From the NCBI GenBank assembly GCA_000697355.1, contig JNEN01000812.1, positions 17,217 through 81,216 of the forward strand: a stretch of DNA of 64,000 nt, in the 5' to 3' direction. The position numbers and the translations under genes were made by a program. Positions 45,370 through 57,707 of this stretch are shown one piece after another. This DNA is from Syncephalastrum monosporum B8922. Its lineage: Eukaryota; Mucoromycota; Mucoromycetes; Mucorales; Syncephalastraceae. The notes below the pieces were generated by a model. That model ran no database searches, was not told where the DNA came from, and saw only the letters and a program-made list of their open reading frames with translations. Every line of letters begins with the position of its first letter. Within the stretch, counting starts at the first letter, position 1.

Positions 45370-47636
45370 TCACCGATCCTTAACCGCTTCTGCAATAGAG
45401 AGCTTCTCAGGGTCCTGTTGCTCCTCTTGGTCCCTATCAAAGAACACACGCTGAGCACCACCTTGAGGCTGTTTTATCCTGTACTCCGTCTCGGGCTCGT
45501 CCGGTAGTACCAAGTTCATCATCACGGCCAGAAAACCGCTGATAACATTGGGCGTGCTCACCACAGTTGTGATGGCATTATAGAAACCCTGGAGAGCCTC
45601 GTTGTCGACTTCGGGCAGTACTGATTTGAACCAGTCGGGCACGAGCTGCACACCGAGACCAATCGCAAGTGAGGTTGCCACAATAATACGGTCGCGCCGT
45701 GTCCAGTCAAGATAGGCAAGCACGCGCAGCCCCGACGTTGACACTGATGCGAACAGAAACACGGTCATACCGCCAATGAGCGGGTCGGGAATAGCCAGGA
45801 ACGTGGCCGAGAACTTGCCGAGAATGCCGCACAATATCAGTATTGCCGCGCACACGTAACCAGCCATCCGGCTCGCGCACCGCGTCACGGCGAGGATACC
45901 ATTATTCTGGGTGAACAGGACCGTGCTCATGGTGGTACCTAGACCTGAGAATATACCCAACACACCGTCAGTCAAGAGGCCGCCCTGGATACGCCTCTCG
46001 AACGAGGGACCCTCGGTCGGCTCATTGGACACGTCGCACACGGCCGTGATCTCGCCAATACTGTCAATGATGATGGCTATCTGGGTGAACAGAACGGGAA
46101 TGACGCCGGGCCCGTACACTGAGAGCTTAAAAGTATTGACCCATAGGAAAGTACCTGTTGGCGCCGAGTGGATGTCGGATGCGTCGAACATCCCAATACT
46201 TGCTGCAATGATACATCCCACCACAAGACCAATTACGACCGAGATATTCTTCATAAATACGGATCCCAGCAGTTCGACCAGCAGGATTGTTCCAAAAACG
46301 GAAGCACCAAGTGCGAAATTGACAGGACTGCCCCATGCCTGTGCGTTGGGCGCATCAATATTTCTAGTGAGAGGGTAGAATAAGAGTGGTGAGATGACAG
46401 GTGACTGAACCCATGTTTGAATTATCAACGTACGGGCAAAGAGCGTAATAGCCCTCAGGTTTGCTCATGCACAGGCCACTGCCGCCCGCCCAGTTCTTCA
46501 TGCTCGATGTCAGCAGTTTGGCGCCAATCGTAAACAATACCACGCCCGTGACGACTTTGGGGAAAAGCCGACGAAGCACGCGCGGCGAGGTCAAGCTGAA
46601 AAAGATAGACAGTACTGAAGCCACCATCTATGATGTCAAATACAAATAGGATATAGCTCAGCATAAAGGCGCACATGCTTGGATAGCTGAATGTACCTGT
46701 GTGCCAAGGATAGCGCCAAAACCGTCTGGACAAGGCAGATAATTGGTGGTACCGTCTGGCAAAGTTTCTGAGGGGCAGGAGCCATCTGCCAAATTAGAGT
46801 AATTTTGCAGTGTTAGTGACAAGCAATACGATATGCCAGCTGATTTTACCTTTGTACATGTTGGATGCAATGGCCTGTGCTGCAGGCAGGCCAGAAAAAG
46901 CAACACCCGCAATTTCCAACAAACTGTTAATCACATAAAAAATGAGGCTGTGATCCAGTGCGCGTATTTTCTCTTTTTACGCACCCGACGCCAAAATAAT
47001 AACGTGTTTTGGGAATCCGGAAACGGGACAAATAGCAAAGACTTATTAAGAAATCAGCCCATGATGAGCACAAAAGAGTTCGGTCGATTTGCTACTCACC
47101 TTGTGATACCGGACACAATAAAAGAAGCAGCGATCATGTATGCTCGCGTGGGGCCATCCAAATTCAGGGCCGACGCACCGGATCCCGAGATCAGCAGCGT
47201 AGGTGTGATCAGACCTCCCACACAACCTAAAAAATCTATAAGCGTGAAGCAACATGTCAGCATTTGTATCCAAAACATGTAGAGAACGACGTGCGTTGAA
47301 TTCCCATAAGAAGGGCGACCAAGATTGGTATGTCTGTGTCGGGTCCATAAAATTCGGTTTCGTGCGCGCGTTTTCTCAAGAAAGGTATATAGGGAGTGCT
47401 TTTGTTTTTGTTTTTTAAAAAGAAAAGATAAAAACGTCATGAGCGGGGTGTGTCTCTTAGAAGGAGCAGCAAGGATTCAGTACCAGAGTGCCCGATAGTC
47501 ATAGTCACCGATCCATCCTTCGTGGGTCGTAAACTTGTGCCTGATCCAAGCTAAATTCCGTTGCCTGGCGGAAGGCGTTATCTTTGGGGTTTCTACAGGC
47601 GGATACGGGTTGTCAAGCTCCTCTGATGTATGCATG
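45370..47636 (-). CDS. Urate/xanthine permease, UapA-like (NCS2)
   Basis: Seven exons: 47636-47485, 47398-47295, 47235-47100, 46923-46850, 46785-46697, 46627-46434 and 46363-45370, giving about 580 residues. The N-terminus HEGWIGDYDYRALCTPYIPF matches fungal UapA/UapC. Then come MGIQHFLGCVGGLITPTLL, GLPAAQAIASNMYKDGSC, LPCPDGFGAILGTQ and the NCS2 signature FTQNNGILAVTRCASR, followed by IGGMTVFLFASVSTSGLR. Expected role: proton-coupled uptake of uric acid and xanthine at the plasma membrane. The intron after exon 2 begins with GC (GCACGT); only this junction yields GIQ-H-FLG. The motif NNGILAVT carries Leu where many members have Val/Ile. Confidence 0.93.
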
Positions 47637-48187
47637 ATGATAGAGATACGTGGAAAATGGAGGTATGGGAATGGGGATGATAGGGGCCAACAACAATGGT
47701 AGATGCTCCCCTTATATATATGGTAATTTCTTATTACCCGGAATTTCGCATGAGAGAGCGGGGCTTCGCTCAGGTCTCACAGGTCGTGTGCTTATCGTTA
47801 TCACTTATCATGAAGGAAAAGGCTTCAATGACAATTCTACAAGGCGCATTTTATTGAATGCGTTTAGTATCCTCGTTTACTCATAACTACAAGAATGCAC
47901 GTACTGGTGTACACGCGATATATACGGTACTATGAAAATTCATTGTGCTTGTAAGCGTAACAAACATGGTATGCTTTATTTATCTATCAACCTAGTTTGC
48001 CATACGAGAAATCCTCGTCTTCTTCAGTGCAGCATGCAGATCTATTGTTGGACTGATAACACCAAAACGGCGGCAAATACCGCTTATCTCACCTTTTCCC
48101 AAATATACACATCCATTTCGAGCCAAACACACACACACACAGATATTCAATAAGTGCGCGGTAGTGTCAACAATATATTACAGTGTT
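47637..48187. other. Intergenic 551 bp, no gene seen
   Basis: Between the UapA-like start and the SNF2 gene stop. An ACAC tract occurs near 48126-48140. Short frames lack support. Confidence 0.5.
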
Positions 48188-51014
48188 TTATATGTACAGG
48201 GATCCGGAATGTACCAACAGGTGGCGTGTCATGGCCGCTCGAGTCTGGGCTGCCCCCCCCCACACAGCACGGACATATTTGCGAGCCGATACAAGGTCTT
48301 GCTTTGTCAGTTCTCCTTCGATCACGGTTTCCTGCTGTGTCACTGCATCGCCATGCCAGATCTCGACAAGCACATTGTGATACTCGTCCGCCGTTTCTTC
48401 CATCACCGGGTCCTGAATCGTAAAATCGATGTCTTGCTTTTCGGCCTCGTTTGAAGGCATAGTAAAAAAGGACCTGCGAATTTCGTCTCGTTCACGCAGC
48501 TGCATCCGGAAATTATCAACGACTCGGCTATAGAAGCACACGCGCGTCTTAGACATATAAACCAACGAGGCAGGCATATTTCAATATTTTGTTCTTTTAC
48601 CTCGTGATGGCGATCTTTTGCAAACTTTGTGTTAGAAGTCGATGCTCGCCCGTGTCATGACAAGCGAGTCGATAGATAACCACAGGTCGTGTCTGACCGT
48701 AGCGATATACACGGCCGATACTCTGCTCTTCGTGCCACGGATTCCATGATGTGTCATATAGGATCATCCGATTGGCGCCCGTAATGTTCACGCCGAGTGA
48801 GCCAGCCTAATACCCTAGCATCAGTACATTACCACTCAATCGTGTATGCTACAACTTACACGAGAAGACAGTAGTAATATGTCCTTGCTGCGATTGGTAT
48901 TAAAGATGTCAATGGTGGGTTGCCGTTCCTGAATATCATATCGCACGTTAAGAATCGAGAAATGGATTTCCTTTCTAATACATACCCCACTAGGCGTATT
49001 TCCGTCGATTCTAGAGACGCTGTATCCCAGCTTTTGCAACAATTTTTCAAGGTAGTCTGTCCATATTGATTAGTGTATACGTCCGAGCCTTTCTTTTCTT
49101 TCTTTGAATTTACCAAGCGTTATGATGCTATGTGAGACTAGGATCACCTTATCGCCTGCCATCTTGCACTCTCGTATGATCTTTAGCGCAATTTGGAGTT
49201 TGTTTGAATACTTGGGATTGTCTGAATCTGATTTACCGTTCGTAAGTAGTCATGCAAACACTCCAGGATCATCATCAATTACCTTCAGGAATTTCGCTGT
49301 AAAAGTGCTCCTTCAAAGCACCCACAATATTGGCAAGACCATCCTCAAGGGCAATATCCGATTCATGCAGGAAATCTATATCTTCATCCATCTTGTCCAA
49401 TATGCTCTTGATGCGTTGTCTCTGCTCCTCCTCGCGTTTCTCGAGTGCCTGTGTTGCCCATGTCATTCGTGAATTCAATGGAGAAAACTGTCCTTCGACC
49501 TACGGTGACCAGCAAAGAGGGATGGTTGCAAATCATTCGGAGCAAGAACATGGCACCGAAAGCATTGTTCATCTTGAGCGCCTTTAGCTTCACGATTAAA
49601 GTCTTGTACAGATGCAGCTGGAGGTCCGTCAAGCGACATAGGATGTAGTATTCTGTCTTAGGAGGCAAATCGTTTTTCAAGATCGCACTCCCCTGTCTAT
49701 ATACGTGTGACATGTCAGTCAGGAAAGTGGATCACAAGCACACAAATTACCTGTTGATGACTTGACTGGTCAGGAGCTGGAGTTGATAAAGGAGCCTCTT
49801 TGCCATATAACGCGTACTCGCAGGTGAATCAGCATAGACATTCTCGATAGGGACCATGTACTCCTTCCGGAAGTCCACAATGCTGTCACTTAGGCTCGGT
49901 GAGACGAATTTGAGGAGACAGTACAGCTCAGTGAGATGATTTTGCAAGGGCGAACCGGTCAAGCAGACCCTGGTAGGCGTTTTCAATCTGGAGAGCAGCA
50001 GGCTGATGCGTGCCTCTTCGTTCTTAATGCGGTGGCCTTCGTCAGCAATCAGCACGGCTGGACCTGGGTCGACGAGGCAGGTTGTGATTTGTGCGTCGTC
50101 GCGGTCGACAAGTGAGCGGAATGCCTCGTAGCTCATGAGCATGACGCCACCGCCGTTATACCACCGCTTCAGATAGGAAATCCTCTGCTGCGTACTCGCA
50201 TAACTTGAGGCATTATCTATCATTTGAATAAGTGAAGGTACAAGACGCTACTGAAGTGACTTACCATTGTAGTTGTATACGTGGCCGACGCTATAAGGCG
50301 AGTCATAGGGGATCCAGCGTTCGAGCTCATTCACCCAGTGGGCCAGGGTAGTCAGCGGTGATAAGAGCAGTATCCGTTTACTCTGTATAATATCGATATC
50401 AATATCAATAAGCTGCCGCGGTTACACTGGGACTCACTCACGTACAATGAGGTGCTTGGGTATATGAGGGTTGCCGTTATTGATTTCCCGTATCAAAGTA
50501 GCCAGAAACACAATGGTTTGTAGTGTTTTACCAAGACCCATTGTATGGGCGAGAATGCACCCATCCATCTTGATCGTCTGCTTCCATATGAACGACACGC
50601 CTTCCACCTACCGCATGTTAAACATTCTGAGCCCTGTTGTCTATTTTCCAGAGGTCAAGTACCTACCTGGTGGGGCTTCAACACGGAAACGAAGTTTGAT
50701 GGCAAAGGGATCTCGGAATTAGCGTCGATAAAGACGTAGCCGTCTTGCACATGAACATCGTCCTCTGCGCCGTGCGCCTTTTGGAACCACCGTTTTAAGG
50801 CCTTGCGGGCAAAGGAGACCCGACTTGAGGGCGGTGCAAGAGAAGGAAAGGAATCATCGACGGTGTCAAAATGGAGGGATCTTTTCTGAGGGAGATTGGA
50901 GTTTGGCGGTGGCACCGGTATAAGATCGCGTAAACTTGCTGTCAAGAATGGTTGTGACAGGACAGGAGTGGGATCTATTGCACGATCAGTCGCTGACGAG
51001 CTTTCGCCATCCAT
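48188..51014 (-). CDS. SNF2-family DNA translocase, Rad54/ATRX-like
   Basis: Eleven exons: 51014-50667, 50607-50446, 50382-50265, 50216-49751, 49696-49504, 49448-49283, 49221-49114, 49056-48986, 48928-48860, 48806-48601 and 48527-48188, giving about 748 residues. Helicase motifs are LKPHQVEGVSFIW (Q/I region), HTMGLGKT (Walker A), LIADEGHRIKN (DEGH box), CLTGSPLQN (III), SRIDGNTPSG (IV), NITGANRMILYDTSWNP (V) and SIGRVYRYGQTR (VI). The DEGH box and short HTMGLGKT-type ATPase suggest the Rad54-like group near ATRX/ARIP4. After the core, RVVDNFRMQLRERDEIR and a 90-residue tail are seen. It is smaller than ATRX and has no ADD domain in the window; exons upstream of MDGESSS are possible. Confidence 0.9.
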
Positions 51015-52178
51015 CAACGATAACGCCAGAGAAACAGAGAAACGGAGACGCAGAGACACAGAGACGCAGGGCCTGCCCGTCTGTGCGTCCTTGAACTCAG
51101 CACTGCATGGAAAGAAAAACCAGTGGGATTCATTTGCTAAAGTGACTAGATTCGTTGCCACTGGTGTCTCGTGAAATGTGTCATGCTGGAAGCACCTGCG
51201 GTTTGATAGAGAGCGTTGGGTCAGGTACAGACATCTCCAGCTAATGATCTTCTCTTGTACGCCAACTTTCATCCCGAGCGTGTCACCAAGCTCAGATTTC
51301 CTATTTTCTCGCCACACCGTGCCGTTCTTCTTTTCAATGTCACGTCCCTTTCGTCTATTATCTTCCTAGTAGTATCTCCTTCCATTATACTCGTTGCATG
51401 CTGCACTGCATGACAAGGACACTGCCAGCATACCCATTCTGTTACGCTTCGGAGACACCTGAGATTGACCAGCGGCACAACCGTATGTGAAGAAGTACAT
51501 TGTTAGCTCGACCTAAATCCAGTATATGCATACCGAATGGACAAAGCGACATCTGCTCGCAGCCATATGCTAAATCTGTTTTTGTTTACGCTAGGCGGAC
51601 TAAACTACACAAAAGAGCTTTAGACTATATATCTACCAAGTACACCCTAAATGGGTTTGCCATGAAGCAGCACTTTGCTCTTCCGGTTGTGGGTGAAACT
51701 GTAGTATATATGAGATGTCCATGAGCACGCTGTTCTACTTAGAAAAAAGGTAACGAACCTTTACTGACGAGGTCAGCTCAAAATGAGATACTATGGCGTT
51801 TAAATTTATTTTTTATCACACGTTATTGCACATCATGGAAACATAGGGATGCCTGTAAATCAAAAAGATACGGTCTAAATAGAAAAGGTCTTCTACGATA
51901 AAGAGAAAAATAAGCTCATACATATTCAGATATCCACAGTAAAATGTATCGCCCCGCATGAGCTTGCTTACTAAGTCGGTCACGAGGGTACGACAAGCCG
52001 AGAATGTCCACTGGAACATGTATAACGTGGCTCGGCAGAACTGACCAATCCCAAGTCAAAAGAGCACTGCTGAATAATATTGAGGCGACCAAGCGCGAAT
52101 TAGTAATATACCAAAAACATATATATGAAGGATTTGTTCTAGTCCAGGAACGCAGTACTTTAAGATAACATAGCCTGA
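51015..52178. other. Intergenic between divergent SNF2 and OYE genes
   Basis: The minus frame is open for about 300 bp upstream of the chosen SNF2 start without another good ATG context. The rest has no recognisable feature. Confidence 0.45.
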
Positions 52179-53343
52179 ATGACATCCAGCCTTTTTCGAC
52201 CTATTCAAGTAGGCAACCACAAGCTGCAGCACCGTGTCGTGCTCGCCCCGATGACACGCCTACGTGCGTCTCCAGCCGGCGTGCCTACTGCCATGATGAC
52301 CGAGTACTACAAGCAACGCGCGACACCGGGCGGCTTGCTAATTTCTGAGGGCACGCTGATCTCCCCCAACGCGGGAGGCTATGTCGGGGCACCTTGCGTC
52401 TATAATGATGAGCAATCGGCAGGGTGGAGACGCGTGACGGAGGCAGTTCACATGAAAGCTGGAATTATCTTCCTGCAGATAGCGCACATTGGTCGTGCTA
52501 CTTCATCCAAGCTCATGCCGGGCAACCAAAAGCCTCTGTCGGCCTCCGCCATTGCGATCAAGGGCAAGAATATGCTCGGTGACGACTACGAGGTGCCCCA
52601 CGCTCTGACCAAGGACGAGATCAAGGACATTGTCAAGGACTTCGCTACTGCTGCGCGTCGGGCCGTGGATGCTGGTTTTGATGGTGTTGAAATACATGGT
52701 GCTAACGGGTAGACTTAGCCATTCGTATGAAACACGTCGTCCTAAACTTTTCTTATAACGTAGATTCCTGCTCGACCAGTTTCTAAACACGTCTTCCAAC
52801 AAGCGTACGGACGAGTATGGTGGTCCCATCGAAAACCGCGCCCGATTTGGCCTTGAGGTAGTTGAGGCAGTTGCGAATGCTGTGGGCGCTGAGTGTACCG
52901 CTATTCGCCTGTCGCCTTACTCTGATTTCCAGGACATGGGAGACGAAACGCCCGTTGACACTTGGACTTACTTTACAAAGCAACTGCAAGAAAAGCACCC
53001 CGACCTGGCGTACCTTCACTTCATTGAACCTCGCGATGATCTGATGCCTCGTCTGGACGAAGACATTGAGAAACGTGCTGACTTGACTCTGGATCCATTC
53101 CGAGCTGTATGGAAAGGTCCTTTCATCTCTGCTGGCGGTTACACGACCAATCCAAAGCTTGCTGAAGAAGTAGCTGACAAGACTGGCAACCTGGTCGCCT
53201 TTGGCCGTACCTATATCGCGAACCCAGATCTTGTATTACGTTTAAAGAATAGCTACCCCTTGAACCCTTATATCCGCGATACCTTTTATGGTGGCGCTGA
53301 AGAGGGATATACCGACTACGAGACTTACGAGGTCACTGCGTAG
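52179..53343 (+). CDS. Old Yellow Enzyme (NADH:flavin oxidoreductase)
   Basis: Two exons, 52179-52708 and 52764-53343, give about 369 residues, normal for OYE. FMN-barrel blocks include LFRPIQVGNHKLQHRVVLAP, MTRLRA, LLISEGTLISPNAGGY, GFDGVEIHGANG, SNKRTDEYGGPIENRARF, FISAGGYTTNPKLAEE and VAFGRTYIANPDL. The substrate-binding His-Asn pair is present (His173, Asn176). The residue at 178, normally the proton-donating Tyr of OYE1 (HxxNxY), is Phe; the codon is TTC just after the splice, and the junction GG-A is clear. The usual Trp near residue 116 of OYE1 is also not seen (LQIAHIGRA). It likely reduces activated alkenes using NADPH, possibly with altered activity. Confidence 0.92.
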
Positions 53344-53550
53344 GATTTTTTTCTATAAAACTTACCATTTAGATAGCACTTTCATTTTAGCTGCAGTAAT
53401 CAATAGATAATCAACAACAATGCATTCTCAGTAGTTTTCTTGAATATCATCATATATTGGCCTTATCCGTTATAATAAGATAAGCTTTCTATGGTCGTTT
53501 TTTTCTGTACTCCATGTTTATAATTTTCCTCTGTCAATTTGGAATAGAGT

Positions 53551-54184
53551 CTATTTCTCAACGTCATGACCAGCCTTGCTCCATGCAGAAAAACCACCCT
53601 TCAGACTGATCAAGTTCTTCTTATCATAGCCCATGCGAGCCATGGACTCGGCAGCCATGATGCTTCGGAGGCCGCCAGCGCAATAAAGAACGACAGGGCG
53701 ATCTGAGTCCGGGGAAACTACCTTCTCGATGGCGAGTTCAAGGACGCCACGCGACAAGGTAACAGCAGTGGGAATCTGTTATATAAACCATGAATAATGC
53801 TGTGTAAAATCGACTGGTTGAATTCTTACCTTGCCAGCCTGGGCCCACTCAGCACCCTCGCGGACATCAATGACAACAGGCTGTTCTTTCTCCTTCAGCT
53901 GAGCAGCTAATTCTTCAGCCGTGATTTCCTTAAATTGATAGGTCTTCTGCGTCTCCTTGACCAGGTCTGTCCACCGGCTTTGCATCACCGAAGCCTAATG
54001 TAGCGAGAGAGGGTGGGTACATCTCATCTACGCGATGGTCTCTTTGAACTTACTGCGCTGAAAGACCGCACACTCGCTTGAACGTGCGCAAGGGCATACT
54101 GGGTTTCTTTTTATGAGTCTCTAGAGAACGTGCGTTACTATGGATATGAGGCACCTTGTTTGAAATGACAGCGAGGAGGGACAT
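53551..54184 (-). CDS. Mitochondrial-type single-domain rhodanese
   Basis: Four exons: 54184-54155, 54098-54054, 53994-53830 and 53775-53551, giving about 154 residues. The first two exons encode a basic, Ser/Ala-rich leader (MSLLAVISNK then YALAHVQASVRSFSA) that looks like a mitochondrial presequence. An unspliced reading of the same DNA stops early, which supports the 56-nt intron. The rhodanese fold follows: ITAEELAAQL, PVVIDVREGAEWAQAGK, LSRGVLELAIEK, the active-site loop LYCAGGLRS (Cys112) and LKGGFSAWSKAG. The loop CAGGLR suits a sulfurtransferase of the Rdl/TSTD type. It converges with the OYE gene, 207 bp between stops. Confidence 0.88.
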
Positions 54185-54684
54185 GACGAAAGGTTTGCGT
54201 TTGGGACCAAGGAAGAAAGTCTGAATGTCTTTGTGCAACACGAGGCATACCCCAGATAATCCATCAGTCAGCTGTCACACCATCAACCTTTGCACTGTAA
54301 AGAGCATCATTTGTATGTCCTGTCTTAGAAAAGATAACTCAAACCAGTGGCATGTATATATAAGGACGGATGCTATATATACACAGGAAGCAGCCTATAA
54401 TATACATATGCCAACGTACTTATCATACAGATGTATCTCTATAGTAAACAAAGAGAAGAGAGGAGAGACGCATGTGAAATTAAGAGCAAAAAGTTGTCAG
54501 GAAAAGAAATCAAGCATTGCTATGTTTATTCCAGTTTCACTTGTCTCGCAAAATGACTGCTTACCCCGTTAAACCCCTTCTTTATCCCTTTCACCATGCC
54601 TACGGACAAATCACAATAGAATCCAACCAAAGGTCTTCCTTTCTTTTTTCATATTTCATCTGTCTTTATTGTACCAGTTCAAAT
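54185..54684. promoter_or_regulatory. 500-bp divergent intergenic of rhodanese and TM protein
   Basis: The start codons of two divergent genes flank this AT-rich segment (TATA-like tracts near 54355-54410). No discrete element is claimed. Confidence 0.35.
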
Positions 54685-55914
54685 ATGCGCCTCTTGGCCT
54701 TGGTCAACCTCGTGCGCTTTCTTACCCTGTTATCTACTATACTTGCTCTTTCAGCCCATGCCGTCCAGTGCTTCCTCTTTACACTCTATCAGCGCCAGGT
54801 ATGTGTGTGTTCCAGAATGTGTATATCGGTGTGATTCATGCATTACTCCAGGCAAGCATACATCCGTGGTTCCCCGTGCGCCATTGGCAGGTACGATACA
54901 TACATTACAGATCAATTTTACATTCATCGTACTCATACCCCGCACCTCTACAGTATCTCCTGTGGTTCATCGCACTTGGCATATCTTTTCTAAGCGCAGT
55001 AGCTGTATGCATCCACGCCGGATGCTGTCGACGCGCTCACAATCTGCGAGGAGACAGAAGCCTAGGCTCAATCAATTGCCTGATCTTGGCCGGTACACTC
55101 ACCATCGTCACGCTCTGGAGTGACCAGGAGCCTTGGACCGATGGTCTTGTTGAGTTCTCAACGCCTGCCAAAGGCTTTATTCCGTATTGCGGACTGCTAG
55201 ATCGTCATCGCGATGCAGCGTATCCACTGTTGTATCACCGGTACATTCCTTTCCCTTTTCACGAAAGAATTTGCGACGAGGGCTGACTCTCTTGCTTTTA
55301 GCTGCTTGCTCATTGATACAACATGGATATGCGGGGCATGGTCGCTGCTAAACTGGATACTTCTGGCCGTGTTTTCTTGGACAGTTCGGCCTGCGCGAAA
55401 TCCGACCACCATCACGCGGATGCCTACCAAACAATACAGCTGGGGACAATACCGAGCTGAATCATTCGGACCTCCACCTGCACCCTCCTTGCCCAAACCG
55501 CATGAACTTGCTGGATCGTATTACCGCTCGGAACCATCCTATCCTCTGCAGGTACAGACACAGCCGCCACATACTTACGAGCCGCAGCAGCACCAGCAGC
55601 ACGAACAACTCCAACACCAACAACATCAACATCAATATCAACAAACTCAGGGTTTAAGCACGCCTACTTCTGCCTACTTTTACGAAGATGGCCATCAGGA
55701 GGCAGCACCCAACCCTAAGCACCATGACCAGACACCGCTCGCTTCGGCATACTCAGGGAGTAACCCCAGTATGATGGCCTCCACGACCGTGACGGGTACA
55801 ACAGAGGGAGGTCCTCCTTACCCTTCCTACTATGCATTTCCGCCGCCAGCCAATGTCCAAGAGAGTGCGGAGTACCCAAGAAACGCTGCGCCCTATACTT
55901 ATCCTTACCCATAG
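54685..55914 (+). CDS. Four-TM membrane protein with Gln/Pro/Tyr-rich tail
   Basis: Four exons: 54685-54798, 54852-54890, 54954-55240 and 55302-55914, giving about 350 residues. Hydrophobic helices: LVRFLTLLSTILALSAHAV, YLLWFIALGISFLSAVAVC, a weaker SINCLILAGTLTIVTLW and WSLLNWILLAVFSWTV. This resembles MARVEL/tetraspan-like fungal membrane proteins in layout. Cys clusters (CIHAGCCRR, IPYCGLL) could be palmitoylated, which is inference. The cytosolic tail is rich in Gln/His (near residues 250-275), Pro and Tyr, ending YPRNAAPYTYPYP. No family is recognised with certainty. Confidence 0.75.
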
Positions 55915-57707
55915 AATTGTAATATAATATGCATACCCTGTGATGTTCCTGCATTAAACCTCAGAAATGAATGTGAAGCTTTAGTATCTGTTGCATAAAC
56001 CTGTATTGCCACTGAGCAGTAGCAATGTTCCCAGGCACGACTGCTCAGCACCAAGTCCAATATGACCCGGGTCATAAGCGCATTAGCAAATAGATCATGG
56101 CATTCTTAGACATAGGTATCGACGAATCTTCCATCGATATTTAAAACCACAGAACTAAATAAATCAGCTGTAGTGAATTTTTACGCAGGTGATATTGTGA
56201 CATTACTTAACTATTTAAATAACTCTATTCCTCGTATCGACGAAACTGAAATACTCGCCGTACGGCATAGTAGCAAAAAAAAATCCAGCTTTGATGTAGA
56301 TCATACTCCCATCCGAAGGAATTATAGGTTGGAGTTGTGTTTAATCTTATGTCTGTGGTATCGACATAATTGGGATGGCTATCTCATGGATTAAGCGCAC
56401 ACAAACAGCAGGAATCCACTATTTATGCCCTACGAAAACTTATTGCTCTCCTTCTAGTACCGAGGAAGACCATGACAGTTTTATCTCATGAGACACATAG
56501 GAGTTGAGCACATCAGAGAGTGTAACGTCTCGCAGGACGCAACAGCATTACTCATTGAGATACAACAGAAGCGCACCATTGAACTATCCGGTTGAAACCG
56601 TTTGGATGATCATTGTTAAATGTATTGTTATGACAAGAGACAGCGACTAGATCCCAGTCAGACTGATGCGCTTAGTCGAAGCGAGCCACGCCAAAAGTTT
56701 CTAAACGGCTGTGAGAGGGGCGATATTAGCAAGCGTTTCATTACGCTTCCACTATACGCTCAATTAATTCGATTGTACTTTAGTTGGTCTCTAAACAGCA
56801 TCGTTTTCCGAATTTTCCAGTCGTCGCCGTACATGGTGCCCATTCGGGCCGCTATGCAGAACGTCATTTGTCACACTCGACGACTTTTCGCAGAAGAACG
56901 CGTTTCACCTTCAGCAGTTAGTCTTCCTCTGCTGCTCCTGATCGATGACACCAGGCGCGTAGCCCAGGCGCCCGCTGGTATGGATGTGGGGAGTAAAGAA
57001 AAGATAAGCGCTGGAGGCAAAGCGGCCGATGTGAGGAGTGTGCACACGCATAGAAAAGAAGGGACAGGAGACGAGAAATTGTTAACGGAAGGTAACGTAA
57101 ATGTAAACGTGAACGTGAACGTGAACGTAAACGGTAAATGAGCGTTGCTTGGCCGGATCGTTCTCCCCATTTTCCCTGCCCCCCTGTAAACATACAAAGA
57201 GCATGACCATTTTTGTCAGAATACCAGCAAGCGGCTGATTTCCTGTCAAGATGTTTGATAGCTCCCAGAGCGGATCGTACTTTTTTGCATTTGCGCAGCT
57301 TACCGATGATGGTCTAGTCGTTACATGAACCACAGAAGCCAGGAGGTCTACCATCGATAGTTTTGCGAGCTATGCTGGTCAACCAATCATGCCAAATACC
57401 AAGCAACTGTGCACTCAGCTCTAGGCAACATCCTGTGGTTATCTCCATACTCTGCAACGGGCTTTCAGCACTCTTGGACATTCGCCAAGTGTGTCACTCC
57501 ACAAACACGGCCCGGAGGAGTAGCAAGCACCTATTGATAAGACATGTATGACCAAGAAGTTGTTGCAGGTTCAAAATATCAAGACCCAATCACCAAGCTT
57601 AAAGTACAGTATGTAGAGTGTCCAACGAGATGAGGCGGGAAGAAGCGAAATTGACTGACGCTCTTTCAACTTGCCTTTTTATTTTTTGCTTGGATCGCGT
57701 AACAGTA
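55915..57707. other. Intergenic 1.8 kb with hexamer repeat
   Basis: A frame at 56620-57141 spans the hexamer repeat and has no family signal or splice context; it is probably spurious. The 5' leader of the FYR gene likely contains an intron, because an acceptor (GTAACAG) lies 2 nt before the start codon at 57708. Confidence 0.45.
57092..57132. repeat. (GTAAAC/GTGAAC)n hexanucleotide repeat
   Basis: About six hexamer units alternate GTAAAC- and GTGAAC-type sequence. It gives Val-Asn repeats in one frame, but no gene is supported there. Confidence 0.75.

Noticed and set aside
54054..54184. Unspliced first exon of the rhodanese gene
   Set aside because: It reaches a stop and does not join the next exon in phase; inserting a 56-nt intron gives a clean presequence and correct frame.
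56620..57141. 173-residue plus-strand frame
   Set aside because: It runs through a hexamer repeat and has no conserved features; no splice or promoter context supports it.
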